From a virus: DNA of 43,175 nucleotides. Below, in pieces: positions 1-9,900 of this stretch. Where the stretch lies: positions 1 to 43,175 of the IMG/VR virus record IMGVR_UViG_3300047564_003491, one strand, 5' to 3'. Under the pieces are notes generated by a model. It saw nothing but the letters and a program-made list of their open reading frames with translations. It was not told the DNA's origin and made no database searches. Numbering within the stretch: position 1 is the stretch's first letter; every line of letters starts with the position of its first letter. The position numbers and the translations under genes are program-made.

Positions 1-492
1 CTGCAGCTCGGCGTCAGTGGGCTCCTTGCCGCTAGCCCACTCACCCACCGATGCCGCGCCAACCCCGTTCAGCGCCCAACCCGCCCCAGGGGCCAGAACA
101 ATGCTGACAAGGTCATTGTTGCCAAGTGGTTTTTCGTAATAGCTTTTACATGTAATAATTCCGGCTTCAATTACAGCACGGTTAATCGTTTTAAAAGGGC
201 GAGCCTGTGTATATCCGCATTCAAGTCTTTGAAGTTCGATCCTCTCGGTGGCACTTCCGCCAGTGGAAAAGCTACCGCCAACAAAAGTATCTCTGCCCGT
301 ATATGGATTTACATACAGAACATAAGGAGCGCTAAGCGGATCATTGATAAGCGTGCCAGGGCCGATGTCTGGATTGCCGCCAAGCTGCCGAACCGCCTCT
401 GTGATTGCAGCAATCTGCCCTCTGAACTGCGCCTGAGTCAGGTTGAGATTATTGATCGAGCCAGTGCTTCCAGGAAGAATGATTGAAGACAC
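1..492 (-). CDS. Virion structural protein, partial (C-terminus beyond the window)
   Basis: An open minus-strand frame runs from a GTG at 492 through position 1 without a stop, so only the N-terminal ~164 residues are seen. The segments YVLYVNPYTG, LQRLECGYTQARPFKTINRA and VIEAGI match a pattern I associate with large virion or tail-fibre proteins of cyanophages, in which these residues precede a beta-helix domain. It follows the 353-aa tail protein by 15 nt, in the same frame after a TAG. No ATG is available at the start, so GTG is chosen; the Shine-Dalgarno sequence is weak (AAAGAA). It is probably a fibre or baseplate-periphery protein. The family resemblance is recalled, not searched. Confidence 0.75.
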   Translation of the reverse strand, partial: MSSIILPGSTGSINNLNLTQAQFRGQIAAITEAVRQLGGNPDIGPGTLINDPLSAPYVLYVNPYTGRDTFVGGSFSTGGSATERIELQRLECGYTQARPFKTINRAVIEAGIITCKSYYEKPLGNNDLVSIVLAPGAGWALNGVGAASVGEWASGKEPTDAELQ

Positions 493-507
493 TTTGATGG
501 ATTCTTT

Positions 508-1569
508 CTATAAGCCCATTCTAAGCTCAACCGCCCCAGTGGTCACAAACTGTGCGGTACCAACAATTACATCATCAACTCTTGTGCTAATTGCGATACT
601 TGTTACCAGAATGTTTGATTCATAGTACAGGTCACCAGAAGCAAGCTCGCCACATTTTTCATCTCGTTTATCAATCATGTAAAACTCTGCTTCGGCTTTT
701 GAGCCTTTCTCTGTCATCAGCAAAAGTCTCATCAGAGTAGTGCTGTCGTTCTGGTTTTCACTTGTGGTTCTTTCAACAATGAAATCGAAACTGCCACCAC
801 CTGTAACAATCGACTTAACACTTTCTCCAAATTTCTGCCCAACAGATGTTGTACTTACGCTTGCCGCCTCAAGGTCAAGACTCCACTCTCTGATTCCGCC
901 TTGCACCTTCCAGAGGAAGCCGTTAATCGGATCGCAGGGGAGGGTCTCCTCTTGTTCACAAACTTCAATATCAGCAACCAGCTGCAAATAAGCTGGAGAG
1001 TTTTCGCAAAGATTCTCCAGCATGATTTCATCCGCAATTACTCCTCCCCTTGATTCAAGAAATTCAATCGCACAATCTTTAATAATTTCGTTGTAGGCAT
1101 TGCTGCCAATAGCCGAAATCAACATCACTTCAAAGTCGAGGCTTCTTAGATCGACCCTGTCGGCAGCTCTGCCGTTGATTGCGTCCGGCCTGTTCCGATA
1201 AAAACTAATTCTATCAAGATTGTCTCTATGGATAAAAAACGTACCAGTTGTATTTACAACGCCTTGGTTGTAAAAGAATTCACCTTCATTCGCTTTGTAC
1301 TGTAAATCATCGTCAGATGAAACATGAATACGGTTTGCCCCTAGCTCCCATTTGGATCCAGCGTAATAACCTACGCCACCAGGACATTCATCAACCGACA
1401 GCGGCAATCCATTTTGAGTATAAACATAAACTTCATCGCCATTCCAAAATTCTTGATTGCTTGCAAGTAACAAGTTGCTCTCACTACGCATGAGAGAAGA
1501 TGGAACCAGGATTGGGTTAGGCGTTTCACGACGAAAGCGAACAACCCCACCATCACCAAGGACAGCCAT
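508..1569 (-). CDS. Tail protein with C-terminal tail-tube-like domain (353 aa)
   Basis: The C-terminal ~130 residues carry GGIREWSLDLEAASVSTTSVG followed by an SFDFIVERTT strand. This parallels GQVRDWSFEITRNEIDVTTIG in the major tail protein at 30461-31213 and the core of the neighbouring 132-aa protein. The N-terminal ~220 residues are an extra beta-rich region containing a GDEVYVYTQNG...GYYAG...IHVSSDD pattern. The ATG at 1569 follows the upstream stop closely, with GAGGG 12 nt upstream. I infer a distal tail-tube or tip-ring component. The homology is visible by eye, the exact role is not. Confidence 0.7.
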   Translation of the reverse strand: MAVLGDGGVVRFRRETPNPILVPSSLMRSESNLLLASNQEFWNGDEVYVYTQNGLPLSVDECPGGVGYYAGSKWELGANRIHVSSDDDLQYKANEGEFFYNQGVVNTTGTFFIHRDNLDRISFYRNRPDAINGRAADRVDLRSLDFEVMLISAIGSNAYNEIIKDCAIEFLESRGGVIADEIMLENLCENSPAYLQLVADIEVCEQEETLPCDPINGFLWKVQGGIREWSLDLEAASVSTTSVGQKFGESVKSIVTGGGSFDFIVERTTSENQNDSTTLMRLLLMTEKGSKAEAEFYMIDKRDEKCGELASGDLYYESNILVTSIAISTRVDDVIVGTAQFVTTGAVELRMGL

Positions 1570-1570
1570 G

Positions 1571-1969
1571 TCAGAAGCCGCCCTCTATCGGGCCGGAGAC
1601 CTGGAAGGAAACCGAACAAGCCTGGGCCTCTCCGACAGAGACGCTAGGCGAAACACCTGTAATCAGTGCGGAACAGAAAAGACCTTTGCCAATGGCAGTG
1701 CTAAGAATAAAATCAACTGATTCTGAGCTGTCGTCTTCGTTGCTTAATATCGAATTAAGTAAATTGACTGCAGCATTTTCATTTGGGTCATACATAATAT
1801 CTGCACTACCAGTTGCCCCACGAATGCCAGAAACATAAGTTCTGTCGTAAACGCCTAGGCTTGTTGTCTCAAGGGCGTCACGACTGATATCAAGTGACCA
1901 AGAGCGAACTTTCCCAATAGGACTTCCGCCCCATTTCAAAGAGCCATTCTTGCCGGTAAGGACAGCCAC
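1571..1969 (-). CDS. Small tail-tube-like protein (132 aa)
   Basis: The motif GKVRSWSLDISRDALETTSLG near the N-terminus and SVSFQVSGP near the C-terminus align with the major tail tube protein (GQVRDWSFEITRNEIDVTTIG ... SVSINFRPSG). It is about the size of a minimal gpV-type tube domain. The start is GTG at 1969 with GGAG nine bases upstream. It lies two genes downstream of TipJ, where lambda-like phages usually have fibre genes, so a tip-proximal tube ring or adaptor is plausible. The stop lies one base before the 353-aa gene, indicating one transcript. Confidence 0.72.
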   Translation of the reverse strand: MAVLTGKNGSLKWGGSPIGKVRSWSLDISRDALETTSLGVYDRTYVSGIRGATGSADIMYDPNENAAVNLLNSILSNEDDSSESVDFILSTAIGKGLFCSALITGVSPSVSVGEAQACSVSFQVSGPIEGGF

Positions 1970-2004
1970 ACTACACTCCAGACCATGGAATCACTCTAGG
2001 CGGA

Positions 2005-2394
2005 TCAGAAATCGCGAGTCGCTTCAAGTTTGATTGATACAGTGCTAAACCCAGGGGCGGAACGCCTTACCGTGGGGGGTTCAGATAAGTGCCACATGAG
2101 ATTGTCGCCTCCCCCTGCCATAAAGCCTGCAAGTGCGGGATCAGCACCATCAAAGAAGACTTCAGGAATCTCAATCGGTAAAAGATTTCCAGTCGCTTCT
2201 TTCCATGTATTACATATTTCCGTTGCAATAGAATCTCGGATATTCTGAAACTCTGCACTAATGGTTGCATTGCTGGCCCTGTTGCCAAATATACGCCTAC
2301 TCGTAACTCCGCTTAATGATATGTTCGACTTGACCGGGTATTGCGGAGCGGTGAAGTCAAGAGAGCTTGGCGTTATAGCTGGAAATGTTGCCAT
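2005..2394 (-). CDS. Minor tail protein (129 aa)
   Basis: The pattern FPAITPSSLDFTAPQYPVKSN then SLSGVTSRRIFGNRASNATISAEFQNI recalls a widespread small minor tail protein family in phages and prophages of aquatic bacteria. In those the N-terminal FPxxxPSS and RxxGNRxxxAxxxxEFxN motifs are characteristic. The ATG at 2394 directly follows the TipJ stop (TAA then one base). No catalytic motif is seen. It is probably a beta-sandwich protein at the tail tip, based on context. Confidence 0.65.
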   Translation of the reverse strand: MATFPAITPSSLDFTAPQYPVKSNISLSGVTSRRIFGNRASNATISAEFQNIRDSIATEICNTWKEATGNLLPIEIPEVFFDGADPALAGFMAGGGDNLMWHLSEPPTVRRSAPGFSTVSIKLEATRDF

Positions 2395-2395
2395 T

Positions 2396-5300
2396 TTAAG
2401 CTACCGTCCAATAAGAATCATCGCTCCATTCAGCATAGAGCTTCAATCTTCCATCAGGGAGGGTTGGCGTGTAAATGGTATCAATCTCGTATCCATCCTC
2501 CGTGGGCTGAATAGAGTCAATTCTGTAGGTGCGAACAGTGCTCTCTTCTGTTTTCAGAGTGAAGATAATTCCAGCTGGAGATGCAACCGTGCCTTCGCCT
2601 GAAATTTCCAAAACCCCTTCTGCTACCTCAGTAGCACTTTCCCCATTCCAGAAAATTACGTCGTAAACCCCGTCTGTCAAATCACTAGAAGTAACAAGAG
2701 ACCCATCTGCAAGCACTACGCCGTTTACATAATTAGAGTAATAGGTATAGTTCAAGGCAATCTTGACAAAATCACCAGGCGCCAAAGGAGATGTCAGGGC
2801 CTCGTGAGTAGTCTTTATTTTAATTGTATGATCAGAAATCTTTCTTGCCCCAATAATGTAACGAGCAGCTTTGATCGCATGTATTTCACTGGTGCAGTAT
2901 TCGCTTATGTCAATACTCTCTGGCGGCCCATCGCCCCATTCCGTGTGATACACCAATCGCTCTTGCGGCTCTGGGAAAATTCCATAGTTGAACTCAGTGC
3001 CTGGGAACGGGGCATCGGTCCTGTATCGCTCGGTTCTGTACTTGACGGACACCGAGAAGGGCTGACGCTGCTCGACATCAGCTGACTGCATCTCCATGCT
3101 CAGGCAGTTTCCAGCTGTAAAGATGCCCTTGATTACCGGAAACTCTGGAATAGCCTGTTCCATATAGAAAATTCCCCCACGCTCAATCAATAACAAACAA
3201 TGTGTTGCGGCAACATCTGCCGCCCACTGCCTCCAATTGGTATTGTTAATCTTTGGCCCGTCATAGAAAAACCGATTGTCATAACAAAACTGAGTAGCAG
3301 CTGCAAAAGACTCTACGTTGATCTGATTAACTGATATTTCATTTCCAAGGCCAGCAATCGGATCAAGCATGAAGTTGTAAAGAACTTCAGGTAGCAAATG
3401 AGTTGCCTCATTGACTCCTGAGAAGCGATCAACTTTTCTTCCGCCTGTTATGTAAGAAGAGAATTGAGCAAATTGTGACCATTCCTGAGACGCCCTGATA
3501 TTTAGCCCAATAAGGCTAATGTTGTCATACTGCGGTGCGGCTTCATTTTCTTGAATAACATTTACATATGTAATTTCATGTTCAGGGGATGTATTGCAGC
3601 TGGTGGTGATTTCGTCATAAACGAAAAATTCAGCAACACGAGCAAATCTGTCAATATAGGTTCCATCGCTTGTGCTTGAGTAATCGCCTTCGGTCCAGCT
3701 AATACCAGTCTCCCTAAGTGGATCGAGGCTTTCAATTTTGAAAATATCCTCAAGCTCCAGTTCAGTCAAAATTCTCCCCTGGACAAATAAATCGCCCCAG
3801 TCGAACGGAAGCTCTAGTGTCGCAGTATTTACGTTGTCCTCTGATGCACCAGTTTCAAGCACGACAAAGGTCAATTCACTGTTGCGAATTTCCCAACTTG
3901 TAACTGGCTCAAAACGAACTTCCCAGTATTCCTCGGTACTCATGCGAAAACGCATGAAGTTAAAAATAGCTGTTTGCTTTGCACTTCCAACCCCGAACAC
4001 GACATCTTCACTTGTCTCAAATGGGGTTTCTGGATCTGGTTTTGAGCGAACAAGTACACGGAAGAAGCTGTATCTTTTCTCCGGGACCGAAAGCGAGCCA
4101 GAGACATAAGTAGCAACGCTTAGATTGTTTTTAATTTTCTTGTTGTTAATCGAATCAGCTGCTTTCCAATTAATTGACTCGTATCCAGATACATTATTAA
4201 AGCCGGTATCATCAAAGTCGATTTCAACAACTTCGTAATTAAACGTTGCGCCGCCTGTCGAAAAAGATACGTCGTCCTCTTCTTCATAACCACTTCCGCC
4301 ATTGATAATAGTAGTTGAAGTCGGGTTGCCAGAAGCAATAACAATCGTGACCTGCAGTCCAGTTCCACTACCGCCTGACGCAGTTAATGTGTAGCTTCCG
4401 TTTGGAAGTGTTGCACCAGTTCGCGAAACGTAAAAAAGAGCAGTTACGAACGTTGAGAACTCTTGTTTAGATGTTGGAATGTCAGCAAAGTTGCATATGC
4501 CTTGTATATTAATTCCAACTACACTTTTAATTCCAACTTCAAAAAACTTTGCACTGCGATTAATCGTAAAGCCACCAAGGGCGCAACGATAAATTTGTGG
4601 GAAGCTGGATGCTGTGTAATGTCTCAGCCCAATCTGCCCAGCAGAGAGATTCAATCCAACGGTTTGATAGTCCCATACTTTTCCAGCATCTTCCGTCCCG
4701 AGCCTAGGGAAAAGTCTTGAGGCAGTGAAAAATCTTCTTTGGACTTCTGTTTGGCCAATTACGCCAACAGTTCCTTCTCTTACAACTTTGAATTGATACA
4801 AAGCATCAACACCAATATCCTCACCGACTTGATCCACCGAATAAATCTTAACGCTGTAATCAGCTTCACTTACAAAAAGCTCGCTTCGGTCGGTTAAGAT
4901 AGCAAGACAGCTGCCAATTTTATACATCTCGCCCTCTACCAGCGCAGCGTCATATTGCTTCTGCCTCCCAGCAACAGATGCACCAACTGCGATCAGGGTT
5001 TCTTCCCCATCTTGGGAGCCTTTTGAGTTGCTGGTGTTGTCTTGAGCCCTAATGACAATCTTGGGCGGAGGTGATCCGACTGTCAAAACACCATCAGACC
5101 TCTTGCTCATGAGGTAGACGAAGGTATCTCCGACCTCAAGATCAATAAGCCCTGGGGTGCTTCCTTTAGAGGTTAAAACAATTCCAGACTTGCTGCTATA
5201 AATATATTTATATTTCCACGCCGTTGCAATTCCCTGTGCATCATCATCAGCGTCATACTTCTCGCCGCTTGAAAGCAGCTGCCTCAAGGGGCGGATCTGT

Positions 5301-6094
5301 GGATTAACTCGATACCCAAGACCGTTTGCAATAGGCGAATAAATGCCAAACGAAGTTGATGTGCTTGGCTTATAGGCGCCGCAAAACGCGGGCATAAGTT
5401 CATCTTGCCCTGCGTCAACTGTAAAAATATCTTCCGCGTAATCCCCTCTAGCTCCAATATCATCAGTTGCCCCGGCAAGAAGATCTGTTGCATTCATTCG
5501 CCCTCCGTTCGGGCGCCAATAAATAGCAATTCTTTTTGTTGTTCCTTCAAGTGCGTAACCAGCAAGTGTATTGTTGCCGATTGCAAAACTGTTTGGGTGA
5601 ATTGACTCGATCTCGCCTTCGCCTACAAGAAAAACGCCTCTTAGTAGCTGCGATCCGCCCAGGCTCCACATCTGACTCCAGAGCAAAGGCGTGGAAAGAC
5701 GAACGCCCCCATACCACTGGCCATCAATAAATTCTCTTTTTGCATAAACAAGTGGAATTGGATCGCCTAGTGGGGCAATGTCTTGAACCGACTCAAATCC
5801 ATATGTCGGGGCAAATAAGGCCGGAGTCCTGAGAGTCTCCCCCTCTACCTGTCTATTAGTTAATTGCCCTTGTTTTGGTTTTGGAAGAAAAAGGGAAACA
5901 ATCGTTAGGCCAACACTAATAATTGTTGAAATTAAAGATATGATTGCAAGTGTTTCGCCACCTGCAATAATTGTTGGCTGAGGGCCTTCTAGCGCACGTT
6001 TCTGCACTTCCGCCTTGAAATAGCGAAGCTCGTCTTCTGTGATCCCGAGAAGCTGGGCGAGATAGCGATCTTGGGGTAGAAGCGGGCTGTTCAT
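2396..6094 (-). CDS. Tail tip / host specificity protein, lambda gpJ-like (TipJ)
   Basis: A 1232-residue protein placed directly after the NlpC/P60-like peptidase, as gpJ follows gpK and gpI in lambda. Residues ~49-71 form a strongly hydrophobic segment (IISLISTIISVGLTIVSLFL), typical of the N-terminus of TipJ or gpI proteins. The middle contains long beta-rich domains. The region with FCYDNRFFYDG and CLLLIERGGIFYMEQ resembles the putative phage-tail-protein domain shared by central tail fibres. An upstream TTG (6100) is possible, but the ATG at 6094 overlaps the previous stop as ATGA and is preferred. It likely forms the receptor-contacting tip. Confidence 0.85.
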   Translation of the reverse strand: MNSPLLPQDRYLAQLLGITEDELRYFKAEVQKRALEGPQPTIIAGGETLAIISLISTIISVGLTIVSLFLPKPKQGQLTNRQVEGETLRTPALFAPTYGFESVQDIAPLGDPIPLVYAKREFIDGQWYGGVRLSTPLLWSQMWSLGGSQLLRGVFLVGEGEIESIHPNSFAIGNNTLAGYALEGTTKRIAIYWRPNGGRMNATDLLAGATDDIGARGDYAEDIFTVDAGQDELMPAFCGAYKPSTSTSFGIYSPIANGLGYRVNPQIRPLRQLLSSGEKYDADDDAQGIATAWKYKYIYSSKSGIVLTSKGSTPGLIDLEVGDTFVYLMSKRSDGVLTVGSPPPKIVIRAQDNTSNSKGSQDGEETLIAVGASVAGRQKQYDAALVEGEMYKIGSCLAILTDRSELFVSEADYSVKIYSVDQVGEDIGVDALYQFKVVREGTVGVIGQTEVQRRFFTASRLFPRLGTEDAGKVWDYQTVGLNLSAGQIGLRHYTASSFPQIYRCALGGFTINRSAKFFEVGIKSVVGINIQGICNFADIPTSKQEFSTFVTALFYVSRTGATLPNGSYTLTASGGSGTGLQVTIVIASGNPTSTTIINGGSGYEEEDDVSFSTGGATFNYEVVEIDFDDTGFNNVSGYESINWKAADSINNKKIKNNLSVATYVSGSLSVPEKRYSFFRVLVRSKPDPETPFETSEDVVFGVGSAKQTAIFNFMRFRMSTEEYWEVRFEPVTSWEIRNSELTFVVLETGASEDNVNTATLELPFDWGDLFVQGRILTELELEDIFKIESLDPLRETGISWTEGDYSSTSDGTYIDRFARVAEFFVYDEITTSCNTSPEHEITYVNVIQENEAAPQYDNISLIGLNIRASQEWSQFAQFSSYITGGRKVDRFSGVNEATHLLPEVLYNFMLDPIAGLGNEISVNQINVESFAAATQFCYDNRFFYDGPKINNTNWRQWAADVAATHCLLLIERGGIFYMEQAIPEFPVIKGIFTAGNCLSMEMQSADVEQRQPFSVSVKYRTERYRTDAPFPGTEFNYGIFPEPQERLVYHTEWGDGPPESIDISEYCTSEIHAIKAARYIIGARKISDHTIKIKTTHEALTSPLAPGDFVKIALNYTYYSNYVNGVVLADGSLVTSSDLTDGVYDVIFWNGESATEVAEGVLEISGEGTVASPAGIIFTLKTEESTVRTYRIDSIQPTEDGYEIDTIYTPTLPDGRLKLYAEWSDDSYWTVA

Positions 6095-6471
6095 TGCCAA
6101 TCAAGCCATTTAAGTACCTTAAGGCTACTGCCTGGAATCCAGCGCACGCCTCTTTTTAAGTTTACACAGAGAAGACCTTGATCAATAAAAACAGAAACAC
6201 CTATATGATTTTCAATATTTTTAATAATAAAAAAACCATTCTTTGGTTCCGGCTTTTCAATTAAATGATGCGCAATTGTATTTTGAATCTCCTCAAACTT
6301 AAGCTGCTCAGAAAGAGTAAGCAAGTGATCTAGTTCAGTGTCTGACGGAACAATCAGTCCCAAAGCTTTTCTTATTTTTACCAGCATAATTAAGCAATCA
6401 CACCTATCAGATGTATCAGGGTCAGCCCGAAACCCATGTGGTTTGCCAAGCCATGAGTACCAAGAATCCAC
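6091..6471 (-). CDS. NlpC/P60-like tail-associated peptidase (gpK position)
   Basis: A 126-residue protein. SWYSWLGKPHGF...TSDRCDCLIMLVKIRKALGL matches the catalytic-Cys block of NlpC/P60 tail hydrolases (a G-x-DC context before a helix). HIGVSVFID at about residues 90-98 fits the following His block. In lambda-like tails the K protein holds this domain between gpL/M and gpJ, exactly this location. The protein would cut peptidoglycan stem peptides during DNA injection. The JAB metalloprotease half found in lambda gpK is absent. The start is GTG at 6471. The motif match is good by eye but not tested. Confidence 0.7.
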   Translation of the reverse strand: MDSWYSWLGKPHGFRADPDTSDRCDCLIMLVKIRKALGLIVPSDTELDHLLTLSEQLKFEEIQNTIAHHLIEKPEPKNGFFIIKNIENHIGVSVFIDQGLLCVNLKRGVRWIPGSSLKVLKWLDWQ

Positions 6472-6491
6472 TGAAAACGCAGCAGCTAACG

Positions 6492-6941
6492 TCAGGATAT
6501 TACAAGCGTGCCAGACGAAGGGATACTCCCTACAAACTTTCTTGATAAAACTCGCCCAGGCCCAGTTTTTGTCGCGTCTCCGGGGCCGCGCAAAACGAGG
6601 GTAGCGATTTCTTGATCATCCGAATAACTTCCAATTGTCCAAAGCTCTTGGCTAACAAGCCCAACTTCTTCAAAAGAAATAATATTAATCTCTTTGGTAG
6701 TAATTTCGGCAAGGTATCTATTTGACGAAGCTTCATAAATATAGTTTAACGAAATCTGATTAACTGGAATAACAAGATTTGCCTGTGATCTTTCACCAGC
6801 AACCTGCCCCGCCCCCTGCCCATAAGCAAAGGCGAGGAAATCAGTTGTTCGATCAACATAGAAATTCTGCCATAGCGGACTGACTGGCTCAAATGTTTCA
6901 CGACTGCGAAACTGAAGATAATTTACGATGGCAACAGACAT
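6492..6941 (-). CDS. Minor tail protein between tape measure and NlpC peptidase
   Basis: A 149-residue protein occupying the gpM/gpL position between the tape measure and the gpK-like gene. The sequence is beta-rich (RYLAEITTKEINIISFEEVGL, QELWTIGSYSDDQEIATLVLR) with no catalytic motif or membrane segment. Its ATG overlaps the tape measure stop as TGATG, so translation is probably coupled. It likely joins the tape measure end to the distal tail or tip. I do not recognise a named family with certainty. Confidence 0.7.
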   Translation of the reverse strand: MSVAIVNYLQFRSRETFEPVSPLWQNFYVDRTTDFLAFAYGQGAGQVAGERSQANLVIPVNQISLNYIYEASSNRYLAEITTKEINIISFEEVGLVSQELWTIGSYSDDQEIATLVLRGPGDATKTGPGRVLSRKFVGSIPSSGTLVIS

Positions 6942-9900
6942 CAGCTAATCCCAACTCTTTTTCTTGTTCTCACGCTAGCTTGCAGCGTACCAATTGCAAG
7001 ATCCTTCCCTTTCTTCGCCGATTCACTGGCCAGGCGCTCAGCTTGCTCACGAGTCACGTACTCAACATTGTTGATAACTTGAGACTCATAGCGAATGTTT
7101 AGAGGCGGCGTAGTGGTGAGCATTTGCCTCATCATGTTCATTTCGGAATCTTGCATTGCCTCGCCCTCCTGCAGCATGGCCTGCCTCCGCACAGCAGCAG
7201 CAGTTGCCGCAAACTCCATCATCCGCTCCTCCTCGCCTTTCCTGGAGCCACTGGAGCTGCTGGTGTCAACCCCAGCAGCCTTCCTGGTCCCGTCGTAGAC
7301 AGAAACCCCTAGGCGCCCGTCAGAGCCACGCTTCAGAGGCATGATTGCTTCTGGACCAGCCTCGCCCATCTCACCAAAGTCAAAAAGCGTAGGCGAGGAA
7401 ACAATTGAATTTGTGAAAGTTCCACCGTTGGCAAATTTGCGAATATTCCCATCTGAGAAATTCGCCATTCCACCTGAGAAATAAGCACCTTTGGCTGCTT
7501 TTTTGAGCGCAGCGAAGGAGCCAGTGATACTCGCAATGCCACCAAATACAGCGGCAAGGCCAGTGATGACGCCATAGGCACCACCCTCCTTCATGCTTTC
7601 AAGCCCACTGACAATTGCGGCGATACCAGCTGCAGCACCAGCCACGCCAGAAACTGCTTTACCAAGACCTTTGGTCAGCTCATTTCCACCTTGTTCGGTT
7701 GATTCAGCTGCCTTCTGTGTGTTTTTGCCAATGCCCTCAAGGGCACTACCAACTTTGTTGCTGTCTTGAACAATTTGATCTGCACTAGGTCCGACTTGCT
7801 GTGCCGCAGTTCTTGGCAGCGCTTGCGCCAGTGATCCAAGCTGCTCAATCCCTGCGCCAACAATTTTGACAGGAACGGGACTCATTTCAGTGGCAAGTCC
7901 GAACGCAGAATTTATACCAAGTAGATTGTCAGGCAAGTCTGGACCTCCGCCAACAAATTTTCCGATTTCTGGGTAGTCGTTAGCTGATCTATTGGTAGAC
8001 CTGTCAATCTGATCGGACATCCGCCTAGTTTGAGGCAATTGTTTTGGTGAAACAGTCGGAGGACTCGGAATAAATTCTGGCACACTTAACCCAAATATTT
8101 CTTTGCGGGCCTTTCTCACGTCTTCGTAAAATTTTTCCATACCAAGATTGAAATATTCCCTAGTACCGGCAGTGGGAAGCACCTTGGCAGCAGGCGTTAA
8201 TCGCTTGTTGACGTATTCATCAAATTCGAGTAAAGCGGATTTAGCATCTTCAGCAGATGGACCAGAAGCAAAGAATTTTTTGGTCTGATCAACCGCAGAT
8301 TGCAGTTCCTTGGATTGAGTGCTAAATACTTGGTCGATGACAGAAGCAGTTGTTTTTTCTAGCGGTGAGAAAGATTGCGTTAGTTGATTTTTTGTCAATA
8401 TCTGAATCAGTGCTGCTATTTTTTGATCAATTGAGCCAACGATTCCCGTCAGCGCCTGAGTTTCCTCAAGTTGCTTCAGCGCTTCTGGCTTGACATCAAC
8501 CCCAAGAGCTTCAGCAATTTTAAAGAACTGCTTTTCAAATTGCTGCTCAATTGGCTTGAATGCAATGTCAAGAGCGAAGCCAAGAGACTTTTTACCAAGC
8601 CTGTCAGCAAACCTAGTTGCAAGCTCTGAAACGCTACCAAGCTCGACAAAGTCTTCAATGAGCCCACGAAGCGAGCCGGAGAACTCAGATGCAGCGCCAC
8701 TGACCTGAGTAAAAACACCAACCTTGTCTCTGAGTCGATCAAGTTCCTTCGATGACTCAAGAAGTAGTGTCGCCTGAGCTGAAGCAGGGCTTAGACCTCT
8801 AGCCGCAAGAGAAATAAGAGCCTGCTCATAGGCGCTTGTCCCAACAATTGCACTGTTGATTTCATCTTTAAGTGAAGAGATTTCATCCTTACTTCTTTCA
8901 AGCGCAGAAGTGAAGAATTGATTTGTCTCTGCAAGCTTTTCGTTCTTCTCAGCAAGCTCTTCATAGAGCTTTAGAAGGTCTATTAGCGCATTGCGAAGAG
9001 GTGAATTTTGTACGCCGGGCGAAAAAATAGCTTTTTGTACTCCAACCGCAAATCTTTGAAGTGCTGGAGATTTTGCAGATTTATCAAACGCCCCAATTAC
9101 AGCGCCAAGTTCATAAGCGACATCTTCAAAAGCTTTAATGGCATCTTTTGCCCCAGCATCCGCAATATCCGAAAGACTTTTATTGAGAGCTAGGAGATTA
9201 CCAGAAGAAACAAGATCACTAATCTGATTTTGCAAATCATCAATTCTACCTCTAAGCTCTATGCCAGCTTGAGTTACGCTTGCAAGGCCTGCAGTAGAAA
9301 CATTGCTACCAATAGAAGCGGAGCCGAAGGATACCTGTTGGGGCGCCGAAGTTGACTGAATCCTCTTAAACAAAGAAGAGAAACCATTCGGATTGGATGT
9401 TTCAAGAAGTGACTGCAAGGAATTAACGACTTGCTGAAGAGCATTTTTCTCCTGCTGATCCGTGACACCAGGAAGGATCCGCTTGGTTTCAAGGATTGTT
9501 TTTTGTGCGCCAACTTTTTCAACATTTAAGCGAAGCAACGCAATTTTCTTCTCGGCCTCAAATCTATTTTTGTCGAAATCTTGATTCTTCCTCAGAACGT
9601 TAAGCCTGATACTTTCAACCTGTCTTGCTGTATTCTTGTCAAGATCTGCAACTTGCTTTGCAACATCAATCTTGTAGTTTTGCGCCTCAAGATTGATTGA
9701 CTGAATTTCAGCCTCAAGATTGCGACGACGATTGGCTATTTCGTTTTCAGCAGAAAGTTGCTGCTCAGTAAATTGAGCAACAGCATCAAACAACTGTTGC
9801 CCGACTTGATTGCCATTCAGTGTTTGACTAATTAGAGCATTTTGATTTCTGAGTTGCTGGAGGCGAACTTCACCCTGCTGTTCGTAGACCTGATTTTCAA

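Noticed and set aside
490-510. Amber readthrough fusing the 353-aa tail protein to the partial left-edge gene
   Set aside because: The two genes share a frame across TAG, but this happens by chance one time in three, and a GTG start is present five codons after the TAG.
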